NCBI GenBank assembly: GCA_963730225.1
Contig: CAVSQX010000001.1
Span: 496,001-560,000, forward strand
Direction: 5' to 3'
DNA length: 64,000 nucleotides
Source: CAVSQX01 sp963730225
GTDB lineage: Bacteria; Planctomycetota; Phycisphaerae; Tepidisphaerales; Tepidisphaeraceae
Part shown: positions 32,933 through 43,481 of the stretch, one piece after another
Layout: the number at the start of each line of letters is the position of its first letter
Position numbering within the stretch: the first letter of the stretch is position 1
Made by a program: the position numbers and the translations under genes
The notes under the pieces: generated by a model
Told to the model about the DNA's origin: nothing
What the model saw: the letters and a program-made list of their open reading frames with translations, nothing else
Databases searched by the model: none

Positions 32933-34997
32933 ACTGACTGGCGCCGCGATCCGGGGAGCGCCGCGCACCGTTTCGGCCGACTGGTGCATCGCCGGCGTGC
33001 TGCTGGTCGGCACCGCATTGCTGTACGGCCGAACGGTCGGATTCGATTTCGTCAACTTCGACGATTTCCAATATTTCGCCAACAACGCCTTCCTGCGGCT
33101 GGGATTGTCGTGGGCGGGCATTCGCTGGGCTTTTACCGCCAGCAATCCGTACTGGCATCCGTTGACGTGGCTGGTTTATCTGACCGTCGCACAACTCGGC
33201 GGCAGGGGGCCTGGAGTCGCTCACGGCGTCAACGCGGGCATTCACGCCGTTTCCGCCGCTCTGCTGTTTCTGTTTCTCCGGCGAGCCACGGGATTTCGTT
33301 GGCGCTGTGCGATCGCGGCGGCGATCTGGGCGTGGCATCCGCTGCGAGTCGAATCGGTCGCGTGGATTTCGGAAACCAAGGACGTGCTGGCCGCCCTGTT
33401 CTGGATGCTGACGCTGCTGGCCTACCTGCGCTACGTGCGAAAATCCGGCGCGGCGAATTACGCGCTGGTCACGGTGATTTATCTTCTGGATTTGGCCGCC
33501 AAGCCCACCGTCGTCACGCTGCCGCTGAATCTGCTGTTGCTGGATTACTGGCCGTTCGAGCGATTCGGTCGTGATGTCGGCCGGGTCGTGCTGGAAAAAA
33601 TTCCCTGGCTGGCGATGGCGGGAACGATCTCGGCGGTTGCGTACAGAAATCAGAAAGTCGGCGGGGCTCTGTCGCTTGACAAGATCATTCCGCTGACGAT
33701 TCGGCTGGAAAATGCGCTCATTTCGTTCATGCTGTATCTGTGGCACACGGTCTGGCCGGCAGGGCTGGCGATTTTTTATCCGCATCCGTTCACGATCGGC
33801 AGGACGATTCCGTGGTGGCAGTGGGGCGGTTCGCTGCTGATTTTGTCGACGATCACGCTGGCGGTTTTTGCGTGGCGAAAACGGCAGCCGGCGGCGCTGG
33901 TCGGCTGGCTTTGGTTTATCGGCACGCTGGTTCCGATGATCGGCATCGTTCAGGCGGGCACACAGGGATGGGCGGATCGCCATTCGCTGATTCCCAGCAT
34001 CGGACTTGTCGTCGCACTGGTTTGGATTTTCGCCTCGCTGATGCGGTTCAAGCCGGGGCTGGCTGGCGTGCTGGCGGCGTGCATTCTGCTTGTCGAGCTT
34101 TCGCTGACGTGGCGGCAAATCGGATTTTGGCGCAACAGCGAAACGGTCTTCGCCCACGCCGACGCCGTCACGGATGAAAACTATCTCGCCAAATCAATGC
34201 TGGCTGAGGAGTATGCCGCCGACAAGGAGCGCTGGCCGGCGGCGCTGGCCCTGGCCCAGGCGGCCGATGCGATTTGTCCGCATGTGATATTTCCGCACCA
34301 GGCGCTGGCGATCGTTTATGACGCCGAGGGAAAATACCATGAGGCGCTGCGGGAATACCACAGGGCCGTCCAAATCGAGCCGAACAATTGGTTGATTCGC
34401 GCCGATCTGGGCGACCTCATGGTGAAGATGAATCGAACGCAGGATGCCATCGCTCGGTACAACGAGGCGATTGATTTGGCTCCGGAGCAGATTCAGCCGC
34501 GGCACAATCTGGCGATTTGCCTGGCGTTCAGCGGAAAACTGGACGAAGCATTTGCGCAGTGGCAGCGGATTGTGCGGGAGGTTCCGCAATTCGGACCGGC
34601 GCAGGGCCGGCTGGCGGAAATTCTGCAGCAGCGCGGCGACCGGGCCGGCGCCGTCGAACATTTCCGCGCCGCCATCGCGGATGGCGAGCACAACCCAGCC
34701 TGGGAGCAGAATCTGGCGTGGCTGGTCGCGACCGATCCGAGTTCGACTTCTCAGCAGGCGCAGGATGTGGTTGCAATTGCCCGTGATGCGTGCGATCGGA
34801 CGGGCAATTCGGATCCGCTGGCGCTGGACGCCCTGGCTGCGGCATTGGCTCGCTGCGGCCGATACGACGACGCCGTCGCCGCGGCGAATCGTGCGATCGA
34901 CCGCGCCAATGCCATGCACCAGCCTCAACTCGCCAAGGCCATTGAATCGCGCAAAATGGATTACACTGCCGGCAGGCCCTACCTGTGGAACAACTGA
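32913..34997 (+). CDS. TMTC-like polytopic membrane protein with C-terminal TPR repeats (copy 1)
   Basis: The 694-residue protein has about ten TM helices (roughly 25-410) and a TPR domain (about 430-670). The first loop has the acidic motif FDFVNFDD expected of GT-C glycosyltransferases; WHPLTWLVYL, WHPLRVESVAWISETKDVLA and IFYPHPF match bacterial relatives of eukaryotic TMTC O-mannosyltransferases. TPR units include HQALAIVYDAEGKYHEALRE and IRADLGDLMVKMNRTQDAIA. It may transfer sugar from a lipid donor to exported proteins. It overlaps the downstream paralogue by 13 bp. Confidence 0.82.
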   Translation: MAQATSELTGAAIRGAPRTVSADWCIAGVLLVGTALLYGRTVGFDFVNFDDFQYFANNAFLRLGLSWAGIRWAFTASNPYWHPLTWLVYLTVAQLGGRGPGVAHGVNAGIHAVSAALLFLFLRRATGFRWRCAIAAAIWAWHPLRVESVAWISETKDVLAALFWMLTLLAYLRYVRKSGAANYALVTVIYLLDLAAKPTVVTLPLNLLLLDYWPFERFGRDVGRVVLEKIPWLAMAGTISAVAYRNQKVGGALSLDKIIPLTIRLENALISFMLYLWHTVWPAGLAIFYPHPFTIGRTIPWWQWGGSLLILSTITLAVFAWRKRQPAALVGWLWFIGTLVPMIGIVQAGTQGWADRHSLIPSIGLVVALVWIFASLMRFKPGLAGVLAACILLVELSLTWRQIGFWRNSETVFAHADAVTDENYLAKSMLAEEYAADKERWPAALALAQAADAICPHVIFPHQALAIVYDAEGKYHEALREYHRAVQIEPNNWLIRADLGDLMVKMNRTQDAIARYNEAIDLAPEQIQPRHNLAICLAFSGKLDEAFAQWQRIVREVPQFGPAQGRLAEILQQRGDRAGAVEHFRAAIADGEHNPAWEQNLAWLVATDPSSTSQQAQDVVAIARDACDRTGNSDPLALDALAAALARCGRYDDAVAAANRAIDRANAMHQPQLAKAIESRKMDYTAGRPYLWNN

Positions 34998-37039
34998 TTC
35001 AGCGCCGACCCAATTGCCGCCGCACGCTGGGACTGGCCGCGCTTTTGTCGGCCGTCACGCTGGCGATCTACGCTCGATCGGCCGGGTTTGATTTCGTTAT
35101 CTACGACGACAGCTTTTACATCTACGCCAATCCGTACCTGCGATTCGGTTTGTCCTGGACCGGAATTCACTGGGCGCTGACCACGCTCTACTTTTCCAAC
35201 TGGCATCCGCTCACCTGGCTGGTTTATCTGGCGGATGCGCAGTTTTTGAATCGCAGCGCCGCTTCGCTGCATGTGATTAATTTTTCGCTGCATGCGCTCA
35301 ATGCGGGGATTTTGTTCATCGTGGTGCAGCGACTGACCGGGGCGACCGGACGGGCGGCGTTCGTCGCCGCACTTTTTGCGTGGCATCCGCTGCGCCTGGA
35401 ATCGGTCGCATGGATTTCGGAAACCAAGGATGATCTGGCCGGTCTGTTTTTTCTGCTGACGATTCTCGGCTACGCCCATTACGCCGCCCGGCCCAGCGTC
35501 GCGCGATATTTGGCGGTGATGGCGGCATATCTGCTGGCCTTGGCGTCCAAACCGTCGGTGGTGACGCTGCCGTTTCTGCTGCTTCTGCTGGATTATTGGC
35601 CGCTGCGGCGCGTCGATCGGCCCCGCCGCTGGCTCGTGTTGTCGCTGGAAAAACTCCCGCTTGTGGCGATGACCGCGGCGGCGTGCCAGGTTTATTACAA
35701 AGCGCAGCAAGCGGCGGGCTCGCTGAATTTGAACCGGGTTATTCCGTTTCCCGTTCGGCTGGAAAACGCCGTCGCCGCGATCGGATTTTATCTGTCGAAA
35801 ACGGTCTGGCCGATTCGTCTGAGCATCTTCTATCCGCATCCGTATCTGGTTCGTGCGCCGATTCCATTTTGGAATCTGCTGATCGGCGGGGCGGCGATTC
35901 TGATCGTCTCCAGTTTTGTCGTGATCGCGCGTCGTTCGATGCCGTACGTGATGGTCGGCTGGCTTTGGTTCCTGGGCGCGTTGGTTCCGATGCTGGGGCT
36001 TGTTCAGGCCGGGGACCTGGCGATGGCGGACCGCTATTCCTATTTGCCCGGCATCGGGCTGATGATCGCGGTCGTTTGGACGGCCGCTGAAAAAATCCGT
36101 CGTCCGACGATCGTCGCCGTGGCTGGCACATTGGCTTGCATCGCGCTGGCCGCGGCGACGGAGTTTCAGTTGGGATATTGGCGCAACGCCTACACACTTT
36201 TTTCTCACGCCGATCGAGTGACGGATCGAAATTATCTGGCCAAAGCGATGTTGGCGTATTACGCCGGCGATCACGGCCACGCCGATCAGGCGGTGTCGCT
36301 CGCGCAGGCCTCGGTCGATTTTTGTCCGACGCTTCCGTTTTCGTACCACGCGCTGGGGGTCGCGCTGGAGAAAGCCGGCCGGCCGCACGAAGCGCTGGCG
36401 GCCTTCGACCGTTCGATCGCCATCGATCCTTACAGCGCCATCGTCCGCAACGAAGCGGGTGCGCTGCTGGTGCAACTGGGCAACAACGCCGGCGCCGCCA
36501 AGCAGTTCGACCGGGCGATCGCCCTCGATCCGGAGTACGCCGACGCCCGGCAGAATCTGGCGATCATTCTCGCCGGCCAGGGAAAACTCGATGAAGCGAT
36601 CGCCCAGTGGAAGCAAGCCGTGGCCATCGATCCGAGCTTTGGCGCCGCTCACGGCTGGCTGGCGACGGGGTTGCAACGGCGGGGAGATCGCGTCGGAGCG
36701 GTTGAACATTTCAAAGCGGCCATCGCCAACGGGCAGCGCCGACCGGAATGGTTGGCCGATCTGGCGTGGCTTGTGGCGATTGATCCAAGCACGAATTCCG
36801 CCGAGGCGGCGCAAGCGGTGGAATACGCTCAGGAGGCGTGTCGGCAGAGCGACGATGCGCTGGCGTGGGATGCGTTGGCAGCGGCGCTGGCGCGGTGCGG
36901 ACGATTCGACGATGCGGTCAGCGCCGCCGCCCGGAGCGCTTCGGCCGCGGATTCGCAGAAGCAACCGGCCCTGGCCGCGCAGATTCGGTCGCGGCTGGAC
37001 TTGTATCGCGCGGGAATTGCCTATCCGCCGAGCCGGTAA
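34985..37039 (+). CDS. TMTC-like polytopic membrane protein with C-terminal TPR repeats (copy 2)
   Basis: This tandem paralogue of the preceding gene has 684 residues from GTG 34985. It has the same order: acidic loop FDFVIYDDSFYIYANPYLRF, WHPLTWLVYLADAQFLN, WHPLRLESVAWISETKDDLA, IFYPHPYLV, then TPR units (YHALGVALEKAGRPHEALAA, VRNEAGALLVQLGNNAGAAK, ARQNLAIILAGQGKLDEAIA). The close match over the full length indicates gene duplication. The 13-bp overlap argues for joint translation and perhaps a heterodimer. Confidence 0.82.
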   Translation: MEQLIQRRPNCRRTLGLAALLSAVTLAIYARSAGFDFVIYDDSFYIYANPYLRFGLSWTGIHWALTTLYFSNWHPLTWLVYLADAQFLNRSAASLHVINFSLHALNAGILFIVVQRLTGATGRAAFVAALFAWHPLRLESVAWISETKDDLAGLFFLLTILGYAHYAARPSVARYLAVMAAYLLALASKPSVVTLPFLLLLLDYWPLRRVDRPRRWLVLSLEKLPLVAMTAAACQVYYKAQQAAGSLNLNRVIPFPVRLENAVAAIGFYLSKTVWPIRLSIFYPHPYLVRAPIPFWNLLIGGAAILIVSSFVVIARRSMPYVMVGWLWFLGALVPMLGLVQAGDLAMADRYSYLPGIGLMIAVVWTAAEKIRRPTIVAVAGTLACIALAAATEFQLGYWRNAYTLFSHADRVTDRNYLAKAMLAYYAGDHGHADQAVSLAQASVDFCPTLPFSYHALGVALEKAGRPHEALAAFDRSIAIDPYSAIVRNEAGALLVQLGNNAGAAKQFDRAIALDPEYADARQNLAIILAGQGKLDEAIAQWKQAVAIDPSFGAAHGWLATGLQRRGDRVGAVEHFKAAIANGQRRPEWLADLAWLVAIDPSTNSAEAAQAVEYAQEACRQSDDALAWDALAAALARCGRFDDAVSAAARSASAADSQKQPALAAQIRSRLDLYRAGIAYPPSR

Positions 37040-37198
37040 CGCATCGGGTTCAACAAGCTCGCCGTCGCGGCCATCATGCCCTTGCCAAAGCAGCTTCGAC
37101 TCGCATGATGGCGAAGGGTCCGGGCGTTTTTCCCAGGACGCCCAGTGGGCACAATGATGATGCAGCACCCAGCACCTCGGCCGACCGAGACGATTTCA

Positions 37199-38314
37199 AT
37201 GCCAAAGCAATTGGACATTCTGGCGCTGGAGCCGTTCTATGGCGGGGCACGGCGGAACATGCTGGAAACGGTCATTCGATGCAGCCGGCACCGCTGGACG
37301 CTGCTGAAGCTTCCACCGCGGCGGATCGAGCGCCGGCTGGCGGCGGCGGCACACTGGTTCGCCGAACAGCTTTCGCGGCACTGGGTCGGACGGCTGGATC
37401 TTCTGTTCACCTCCGAAGCTCTGAACCTGGCGGATTTGTATCGGCTGATGCCCCCGCTGGCGCACAAGCCGGCGGTAGTGTTTTTTCACGAGAATCAACT
37501 GCCCGAGCCCGGCATGGCGCCGACCAACGTGGCGATCGACTACGCCAACCTGAACACGGCGGCGGCGGCGACGGAAATGTGGTTCAATTCCAAGTATCAC
37601 GTCCGCGCGTTTCTGGCCGGTGTGTCGGCACTGGTGGCGACCAATGAAGAACTGGCGGCGCAGAATCCGATTCCCGCGCTGACGGGAAAGATCCGCTACA
37701 TTCCACCGCCGGTGGACGTGATCGGAGCCGCCGACCCAACCGCCTCGCGGGAGCGGACGATTTTTGTGGAGACGCGCAACGCCAACGTCGAGTTGCTCAA
37801 CGCGGCGCTGAAGCGGCTCAAGCGGCAGGTGGACGAATTGCAGTTAATCACGGTGGGGCCCGTCGAGGGGATCGATGATGTGTTCCCGCGGCAGCCGATC
37901 GTCGAAAGCGATCTGGCCGCCCAGGCGGAGGCGATGCGTCGCAGCAGCCTGTTCGTCAGCGTTCGCAGCGCGGCCACGTTCGACGAGCACGCCGTGCGCG
38001 CTCTGTGGCTGGGATGCTGGCCGGTGCTGCCGCGGACGGGGGTTTATCCGGAACTACTGCCCAAGTCGATGCACGGGCAATGCCTGTACGATGTGGATGC
38101 GCAGTCGCTGGCCAACTGCATTTACGATTCGCTGGATCGTCAGGTCGAGCCTGATAACGCGGCCGAGATTCAACGTATCACGCATCAATTCGACGCCATC
38201 GCGGCGTGCAAGTCGATGGATGAACGGCTGGACGAGCTGGCCCAGGCGCGTCCGACGGGGCCTGCCGCAAATCTGCCGGGCGATGGCAGGGTGACGGGGC
38301 GAGATCAGAAATGA
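37199..38314 (+). CDS. DUF3524 / tRNA-queuosine alpha-mannosyltransferase-like glycosyltransferase
   Basis: The 371-residue cytoplasmic protein begins LDILALEPFYGGARRNMLET and continues HRWTLLKLPPRRIERRLAAA, LLFTSEALNLADLYRL, VVFFHENQLPEPG and NLNTAAAATEMWFNSKYH. These are the DUF3524 hallmarks of the GTDC1/QTMAN family, whose animal members mannosylate queuosine in tRNA-Asp. The C-terminal half is a GT4-type domain with SSLFVSVRSAATFDEHAVRA. ATG 37199 sets the standard N-terminus. The role in bacteria is inferred from the family; no queuosine synthesis gene is in the window. Confidence 0.88.
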   Translation: MPKQLDILALEPFYGGARRNMLETVIRCSRHRWTLLKLPPRRIERRLAAAAHWFAEQLSRHWVGRLDLLFTSEALNLADLYRLMPPLAHKPAVVFFHENQLPEPGMAPTNVAIDYANLNTAAAATEMWFNSKYHVRAFLAGVSALVATNEELAAQNPIPALTGKIRYIPPPVDVIGAADPTASRERTIFVETRNANVELLNAALKRLKRQVDELQLITVGPVEGIDDVFPRQPIVESDLAAQAEAMRRSSLFVSVRSAATFDEHAVRALWLGCWPVLPRTGVYPELLPKSMHGQCLYDVDAQSLANCIYDSLDRQVEPDNAAEIQRITHQFDAIAACKSMDERLDELAQARPTGPAANLPGDGRVTGRDQK

Positions 38315-38418
38315 AGCGCATTTCTGGCAATGAAAATTAGTCAAAGGCGGCGATTTAACGGTTGCCAAATCCGGGCCTGGGCGATAATTAATTAATCGCT
38401 TCGGCAAGAGGTGGGAAC

Positions 38419-40178
38419 CTTGAGGGAAGTTTTTCGTTGCACTTTCACGTGCATTTTGGTCGCAGTGATTTCTCGCGCGGCCGCATTGGGGGCTTCTGAC
38501 AATTGGAACAATTCGGCCGGCTGAAGCTTGGACGAATAATTCCGATTGGAGCTTGGGCAGCCCGCCGGGCAGCTCCAACGACGCCGATTTTGATCTTGGC
38601 TCAACCGCTAGCTACACGGTTTTGTTGCCGTCAAACGAGAACGTAGACGACATCAATGTCCAGACGGACAGCACCGCTTTTGATCTAGGCGGAAACACTC
38701 TACTGGTTGTGTGGAACGGTACCGGCGGCAATGTCAACGTTGGCGCCGCCTCTGGCCAAAATGGTTCGTTGACTGTCTCCAGCTCCGCTGCCGGTGGGGT
38801 GCTGGATTTCGAAGGCAGAATGACTATCGGCGCCAATGGTGGCACAGGCTCAGCTACCTTCAACAACATGCAAGCCCTCAACTACGGGCAAAGCGGCGAA
38901 GGCGTTTACGTCGGGGTGGAAACGAATTCGGTTGGAACGCTCATTGTTGAGGAGGGGCGAGCGTCAGTTGGTTCGGCTCTGCGGAGGACACGGTAACTGT
39001 TGGTGACACGGGCGGGGGTGGCAACGGGACCATAACCGCGACGAACCATTCGGGTATGGGCGGGGTGAATCCTAACTTTTCCATTTTTGGAACTACCGCC
39101 GGCGGCGCGTCGGTCAGCGCCGACGACTCGGGTATCAGCGCAGCTTTTTTGACGATCACTAACGGCGGCACTCTCACGCTTAGCGACGGCGCTACGGCAA
39201 CGGGGCAGATCGAAGTATTCGTTGGAGCGCCTAACACTCAGGTTCCGGGGGGATCCGGCAACTCCACCGCAGAAGCCCAATCATCCGCCAGCGGTGCTGG
39301 CACAACGGTTAAGGGCAATGAATTGGATATTGGCGAGGCACGTGCAGTTTTACCAACGGTGCGCAGCTCAGTGGCCAGTTTGCCACGTATATCGGCGGCG
39401 GTGGCGGTATCGGATCACTCCAGTTGAGCGGTTCAGGAACAACTTGGACGATGACGCCGGGCAGTCCAGTGGCCGTCATCGGCGCCAACTCCAACGGACA
39501 AGCGGGCACGGGAACTGTTCAGTTGGATACCGGGGCCGCGTGGACAATTGTGGGGACCGTAACCGTCGACGCAGGCGGCACACTTACGTTCTCTCCGGCG
39601 CGACCTTAACGGCTCAAAATCTCGATCTCTCCCATGGCGGAGCCACCACCTTCACCGGCGGAAACATCATCCTCACCGGGGGCAAGCTGACGGATGCGAA
39701 TTTCGCGCTGCCGGGCACTTCGACGCTCGGCGGAACCGGCACGCTCAGCGGCAATCTCACCAGCGACGGCACCGTCTCGCCGGGGGATGCGCCGGGGATT
39801 TTGACGGTCGACGGAAACTACGTTCAGAATTCCGACGGCACGCTCGAGATCGGTCTGGGTGGGACCACGGCCGGGACGCAATACGATCAACTGGCGATTG
39901 ATGGATCGACCACGCTGGCGGGGACGCTGGATGTCGTGTTGCTCAACACGTTTCAGCCCGCCCTGGGTGAAAGTTTCCAACTGTTTACCGATTCATCCGA
40001 ACTCGGCACATTCTCCACCATCGATCTGCCGCCGCTGGCCGTGGGACAGTGGAGCACGTCGGCTCTTTACAGCGGCGGGATCATCAACGTGGTTCCCGAG
40101 CCCACAGAATTGGGAATGCTTTGCTTCGGAGCAATTCTGCTGCTGCGCCGCCCGCATCAAACCGCCTGGGCGGCTTGA
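38419..40178 (+). pseudogene. PEP-CTERM surface protein with filamentous repeats, several frameshifts
   Basis: It starts at TTG 38419 with GAGG-type purines nearby and a signal peptide (REVFRCTFTCILVAVISRAA). The frame shifts near 38520, 38975, 39330 and 39600, each time to the preceding frame. Pieced together, it gives a Gly/Ser/Thr-rich beta-repeat protein (WTNNSDWSLGSPPGSS, GSATFNNMQALNYGQSG, GTGTVQLDTGAAW, LTGGKLTDANFALPGTSTLG, GTLSGNLTSDGTVSPGDAPG) and a PEP-CTERM sorting tail (VPEPTELGMLCFGAILLLRR). PEP-CTERM proteins are exported and processed by exosortase. GC is lower than in neighbours up to about 39600. Confidence 0.8.
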
Positions 40179-43100
40179 GCGTCAAATCCGAGCCATTGAT
40201 TCGTTTGCCAGAGGGCGCTGTCGGTTTCAGTGACGAGATTATCCAGGCCGATGCTGGCGGCAGAGCCGTCGGAGGTGAAGGTGTTGTCGCTAAAGAGGAT
40301 GTCGTGCACGGCGGCTTGGGCGGCGGCGGGACCGGCGCCGCCGGGTTCGATGGTGACGGCGATATTGGAGTCGGTGGCATTTTCTTCAAACACGTTGCTG
40401 GTGAACTGGTCGGTCACGGTGTCGACGCCGGCGCTGATGCGAATGGCGGACGGCAGATCGGCGGGGTCGTTGTCGACCCAGGCACGCACGTCGGAAATCG
40501 TGTTGTCGCGGAAGACGTTGCCCATGTATTTCACTTCGGTGTCGGCATCACCCTGATCGCCGAGCTGGGCGAGGATGCCGAACTTCACGTCGGAAATGGT
40601 GTTGTCGGTGTAGAGATTGAAATAAGTTGGATTGGCGTCGCCGCCGAAGTTGCAGTTGGTAGAGGGGAGGATTCCGGTGCGAACATCGGTGATGGTGTTG
40701 TCGTCGACGATGGTGGAATACGACCCGCTCCAGGTTTCAAACCCGGAGTTGTTGCCCTCGTCGCTGGGATCGCCGGAGAGGGAGTTCTGATAGACGACGA
40801 CGTTCTGCGGGACGGCGCCGAAGCTGAGGGTGCTGGGAGTGGCGCCGCCGATTTCGGGATCGACCGACCAGGGGGCGCTGAGAAGGAGCGTGGTGCTGCT
40901 CAGAACCTGTTCGATGATGCGCGACTGTCCCAGGCCCGGGCCGGTGGTGATGGCGACGGACATTCCGGCGCCGAGGTTGGCGGTGCTGGGAATGGTCAGC
41001 GTGTCGGCGGAATCGGACAGAGCGACGGCGTGGGTGACGTACTTGGAATCGCCCGATTCGAAGGCGACCTGTTCTCCGCCGTTGAAATAGACGGAGGGCA
41101 GGTGGAGGTCGATGGTTTGGCTGTCGCCGACGTAGAGATCGCTGGCGGATTGCTCAAAAAGGGAGAAGCGGACGGCCATCTCGTCGGCGGTGGGGGTGGA
41201 GGAATAATCCTGAACAGTGGTGCGGGTGACGCTGACCTGAGTCACGTCGGAGAAATTCATTTGTCCGCCAAAGTTCTGCCCGGCCCCGTAAAACGTGCAG
41301 CCGTCGATGATCACGTTTTGCGAACCGTTGATGACCAGACCAGCGCCGGTGAAGGTGCTGCTGAGGATTTGGGCGTTGATGCAGCCGCCTTGGGTCTCGA
41401 TGGCGTACCAGCCGGGATCGCTGGCGTCGCGGAAGCCGTTGACGTTGACGTTATCGATGATGTCGGAGTTGCCGCTGAGGCCGATGGCGGCTGTTCCCAC
41501 CGCGCTGGCCAGAGCGCCGTCGACGTTGATGGCCAGGTTTTCCACGCCGGCGTTGACTTGTCCGTTGGTGGTGACGAGATAGTCCAAATTGTCGCCGCTC
41601 TGTCCCTGGATAACGGTTTGAAAACTGCCGTCGGAGTTCTGGCCCGCGCCGAAGAGACGCACGTCACCGTTGATCACCAGCGGGAGTGCGGGCTGCGATC
41701 CGACCGGGGCAATGGTGATAACGCCCGGCGCGAGTATTAAATCGACCGGAGCCCATTGGCCGTTGACGGCGTTTGCCTGAGAAAGCGCCCAGGCGGCATT
41801 CATCGCCAGTTGCACGTTGGCTTCATTGTTTAGATTGGAGCCAGCGGGCAGCAGGCTTGCTTCGGTCACCTGAATCGGGGCGGTGGAAGCGGCGATGGTC
41901 ACAGTTTGAGAATTGCTCCATCCGTATTGGCCGCCTTCGCCGTTGTTGATCCAGACGGTGTATTGGCCGGGCGACATGTAGGAGGGGAGCGAGATATCGA
42001 CTTTGTACGGATTGACATCCGGGGCCTGGCCGTAGGCGCCGGCCTGGGCGGTGATCCAATATCCGGTGCCGTCGGTGTCGGATTTGAGATAGGCCCAGGT
42101 TTGGCCGTTGAAGGCGAGGTTGCGTCCCAGGACCGACAGCGTGCCGCCGGGAGTGGCGGTTTCGGCGGCGGTCCACCAGGATTGCGGCTGATTCACGACG
42201 ACCGGCTGGCTGATTCCGACCGCGTTCTGCGCCCAAAGCAGATAAACCGAATTGGCCGGCAGCGATGCGGGAAGCGTCAGGGTGACGGCTTGTCCGTCGA
42301 TGCTTTGAATCTGAGCCTGGACCACCTGAGATGTCGAAGTCGCGTTTTGTCCGCAGACGAAAAATGCCACGTCGCCGACGGAAAGATTCTCGACGGTGAG
42401 CACGAGCGATTCACCGGGGCCGGCGGTGCGGGTGAATTCGTCGATTTGCGGGGCTCCCGCGGTGATGGTGACGCCGGACTGAACCGGCGGAGCGAACGGG
42501 GCGATTCCGGGTGGATAGATCGCGATGGCGGCGGGGCCGTTGTAGGGCGCATCGGGCAGGGGGGTGTCGGGGGTGGTAACGGGCGCGACGACGGGCACTT
42601 GGCCAGACGAGCCGCCGGAATCGCCGCCTGATCCACCGTCGGAAGACCCGCCCGACGTTCCGCCGGTTCCACCCGAACCACCGGTCGGATCGTCGGGGCC
42701 GATGGTGGGAACAACGGCGGGAACGGTGGTGATTTTTCGATCGGCGCGCAACTTGGCGGCCTCGGCGGCGAGATCGGCGGTGATTTTTCTTCGATCGGCG
42801 GCGATCACACCGTTGTCCTGGCGAACGGTGCTGGCGATGACGCTGGTGTCCTGCTGCAAAATCGGCGCTCCACTTGGAGCGATCACTGTTGAGAGCAGCG
42901 GTGGTGGTGGCCTGGTCGTTGAGCAGGGTCTGACGATCCTGAGTCAGCTGGGCAACGTCGGTGGTGAGGCTGGTGGGGTCGCCCTGATCGGCCTGGATGC
43001 TCTGGAGGTCGACGGTGATGAGTTGGCGATCGGTCGCGATCTGCAGAGATTTGGCGGCCTGATCGTCCTTCAGCGCGGCACGCCGGGAAGCGGAGTCGCT

Positions 43101-43298
43101 CAGCAGGGCCTGGCGCAGGGTTGCGACGTCGGATTTTTCCTGAGTGCGGTCCAGGGCCAACTGAGATCGGTCCTGAGCGAGGGTGGCATTGGCGGCCTGG
43201 ATGTCTGCGGCGATAGCCGCCACGGCAGCGGCGGAGAGCGCGGAGAACATCATCCGCGATTCCAGACGGTCCATGGATGCAACTGCACGCTTGCTCAT
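40157..43298 (-). CDS. Secreted LEPR-XLL-like right-handed beta-helix protein, frameshift near 42886
   Basis: ATG 43298 follows GGAGGA and reads MSKRAVASMDRLESRMMFSA, an LEPR-XLL-like motif. A helical, Asp/Gln-rich region follows (NATLAQDRSQLALDRTQEKS), broken by a one-base shift near 42886 and resuming at IAPSGAPILQQDTSVIA. Next come a Gly/Ser linker (GGSGGTGGTSGGSSDGGSGG), IPT/TIG-like beta domains (about 42500-41850) and a parallel beta-helix (GVENLAINVDGALASA, NVIIDGCTFYGAG, NNSGFETWSGSYSTIVDDNT, MGNVFRDNTISDVRAWV). Total about 1045 residues. It probably acts on or binds surface polysaccharide. The 3' end overlaps the PEP-CTERM gene by 22 bp. Confidence 0.82.
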
Positions 43299-43481
43299 CA
43301 CTCCTCCGAGGCCCCCGGGAACGCACGGGGCCATGGTCCGTATCGGGCATCGAAGTTACGGGCCTCCAATTGAGTGAAAGAAATCGAGCGGATGTTTCAT
43401 TTTGTCCGGTTTACCCAAACCGACGGAGCGGGATTTGCGGCGTGCATCGAATAACGGTTGCCCGCACCACCGGCAAAAACG
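43299..43481. other. Spacer between beta-helix protein gene and prpD
   Basis: No gene is supported. It lies upstream of the beta-helix gene and downstream of prpD, so it should hold the beta-helix gene's promoter and the end of the prp transcript. No clear terminator hairpin or promoter boxes are seen. Confidence 0.4.

Noticed and set aside
34979..37168. 729-codon open frame on the minus strand opposite the second TMTC-like gene
   Set aside because: Arg/Gln/His-rich composition without motifs, fully antisense to a gene with clear TM and TPR structure; a by-product of GC-rich codon positions.
38376..38396. AT-rich palindrome GCGATAATTAATTAATCGC upstream of the PEP-CTERM gene
   Set aside because: Could be an operator or -10 region, but one short dyad next to a broken gene with no adjacent regulator is not enough.
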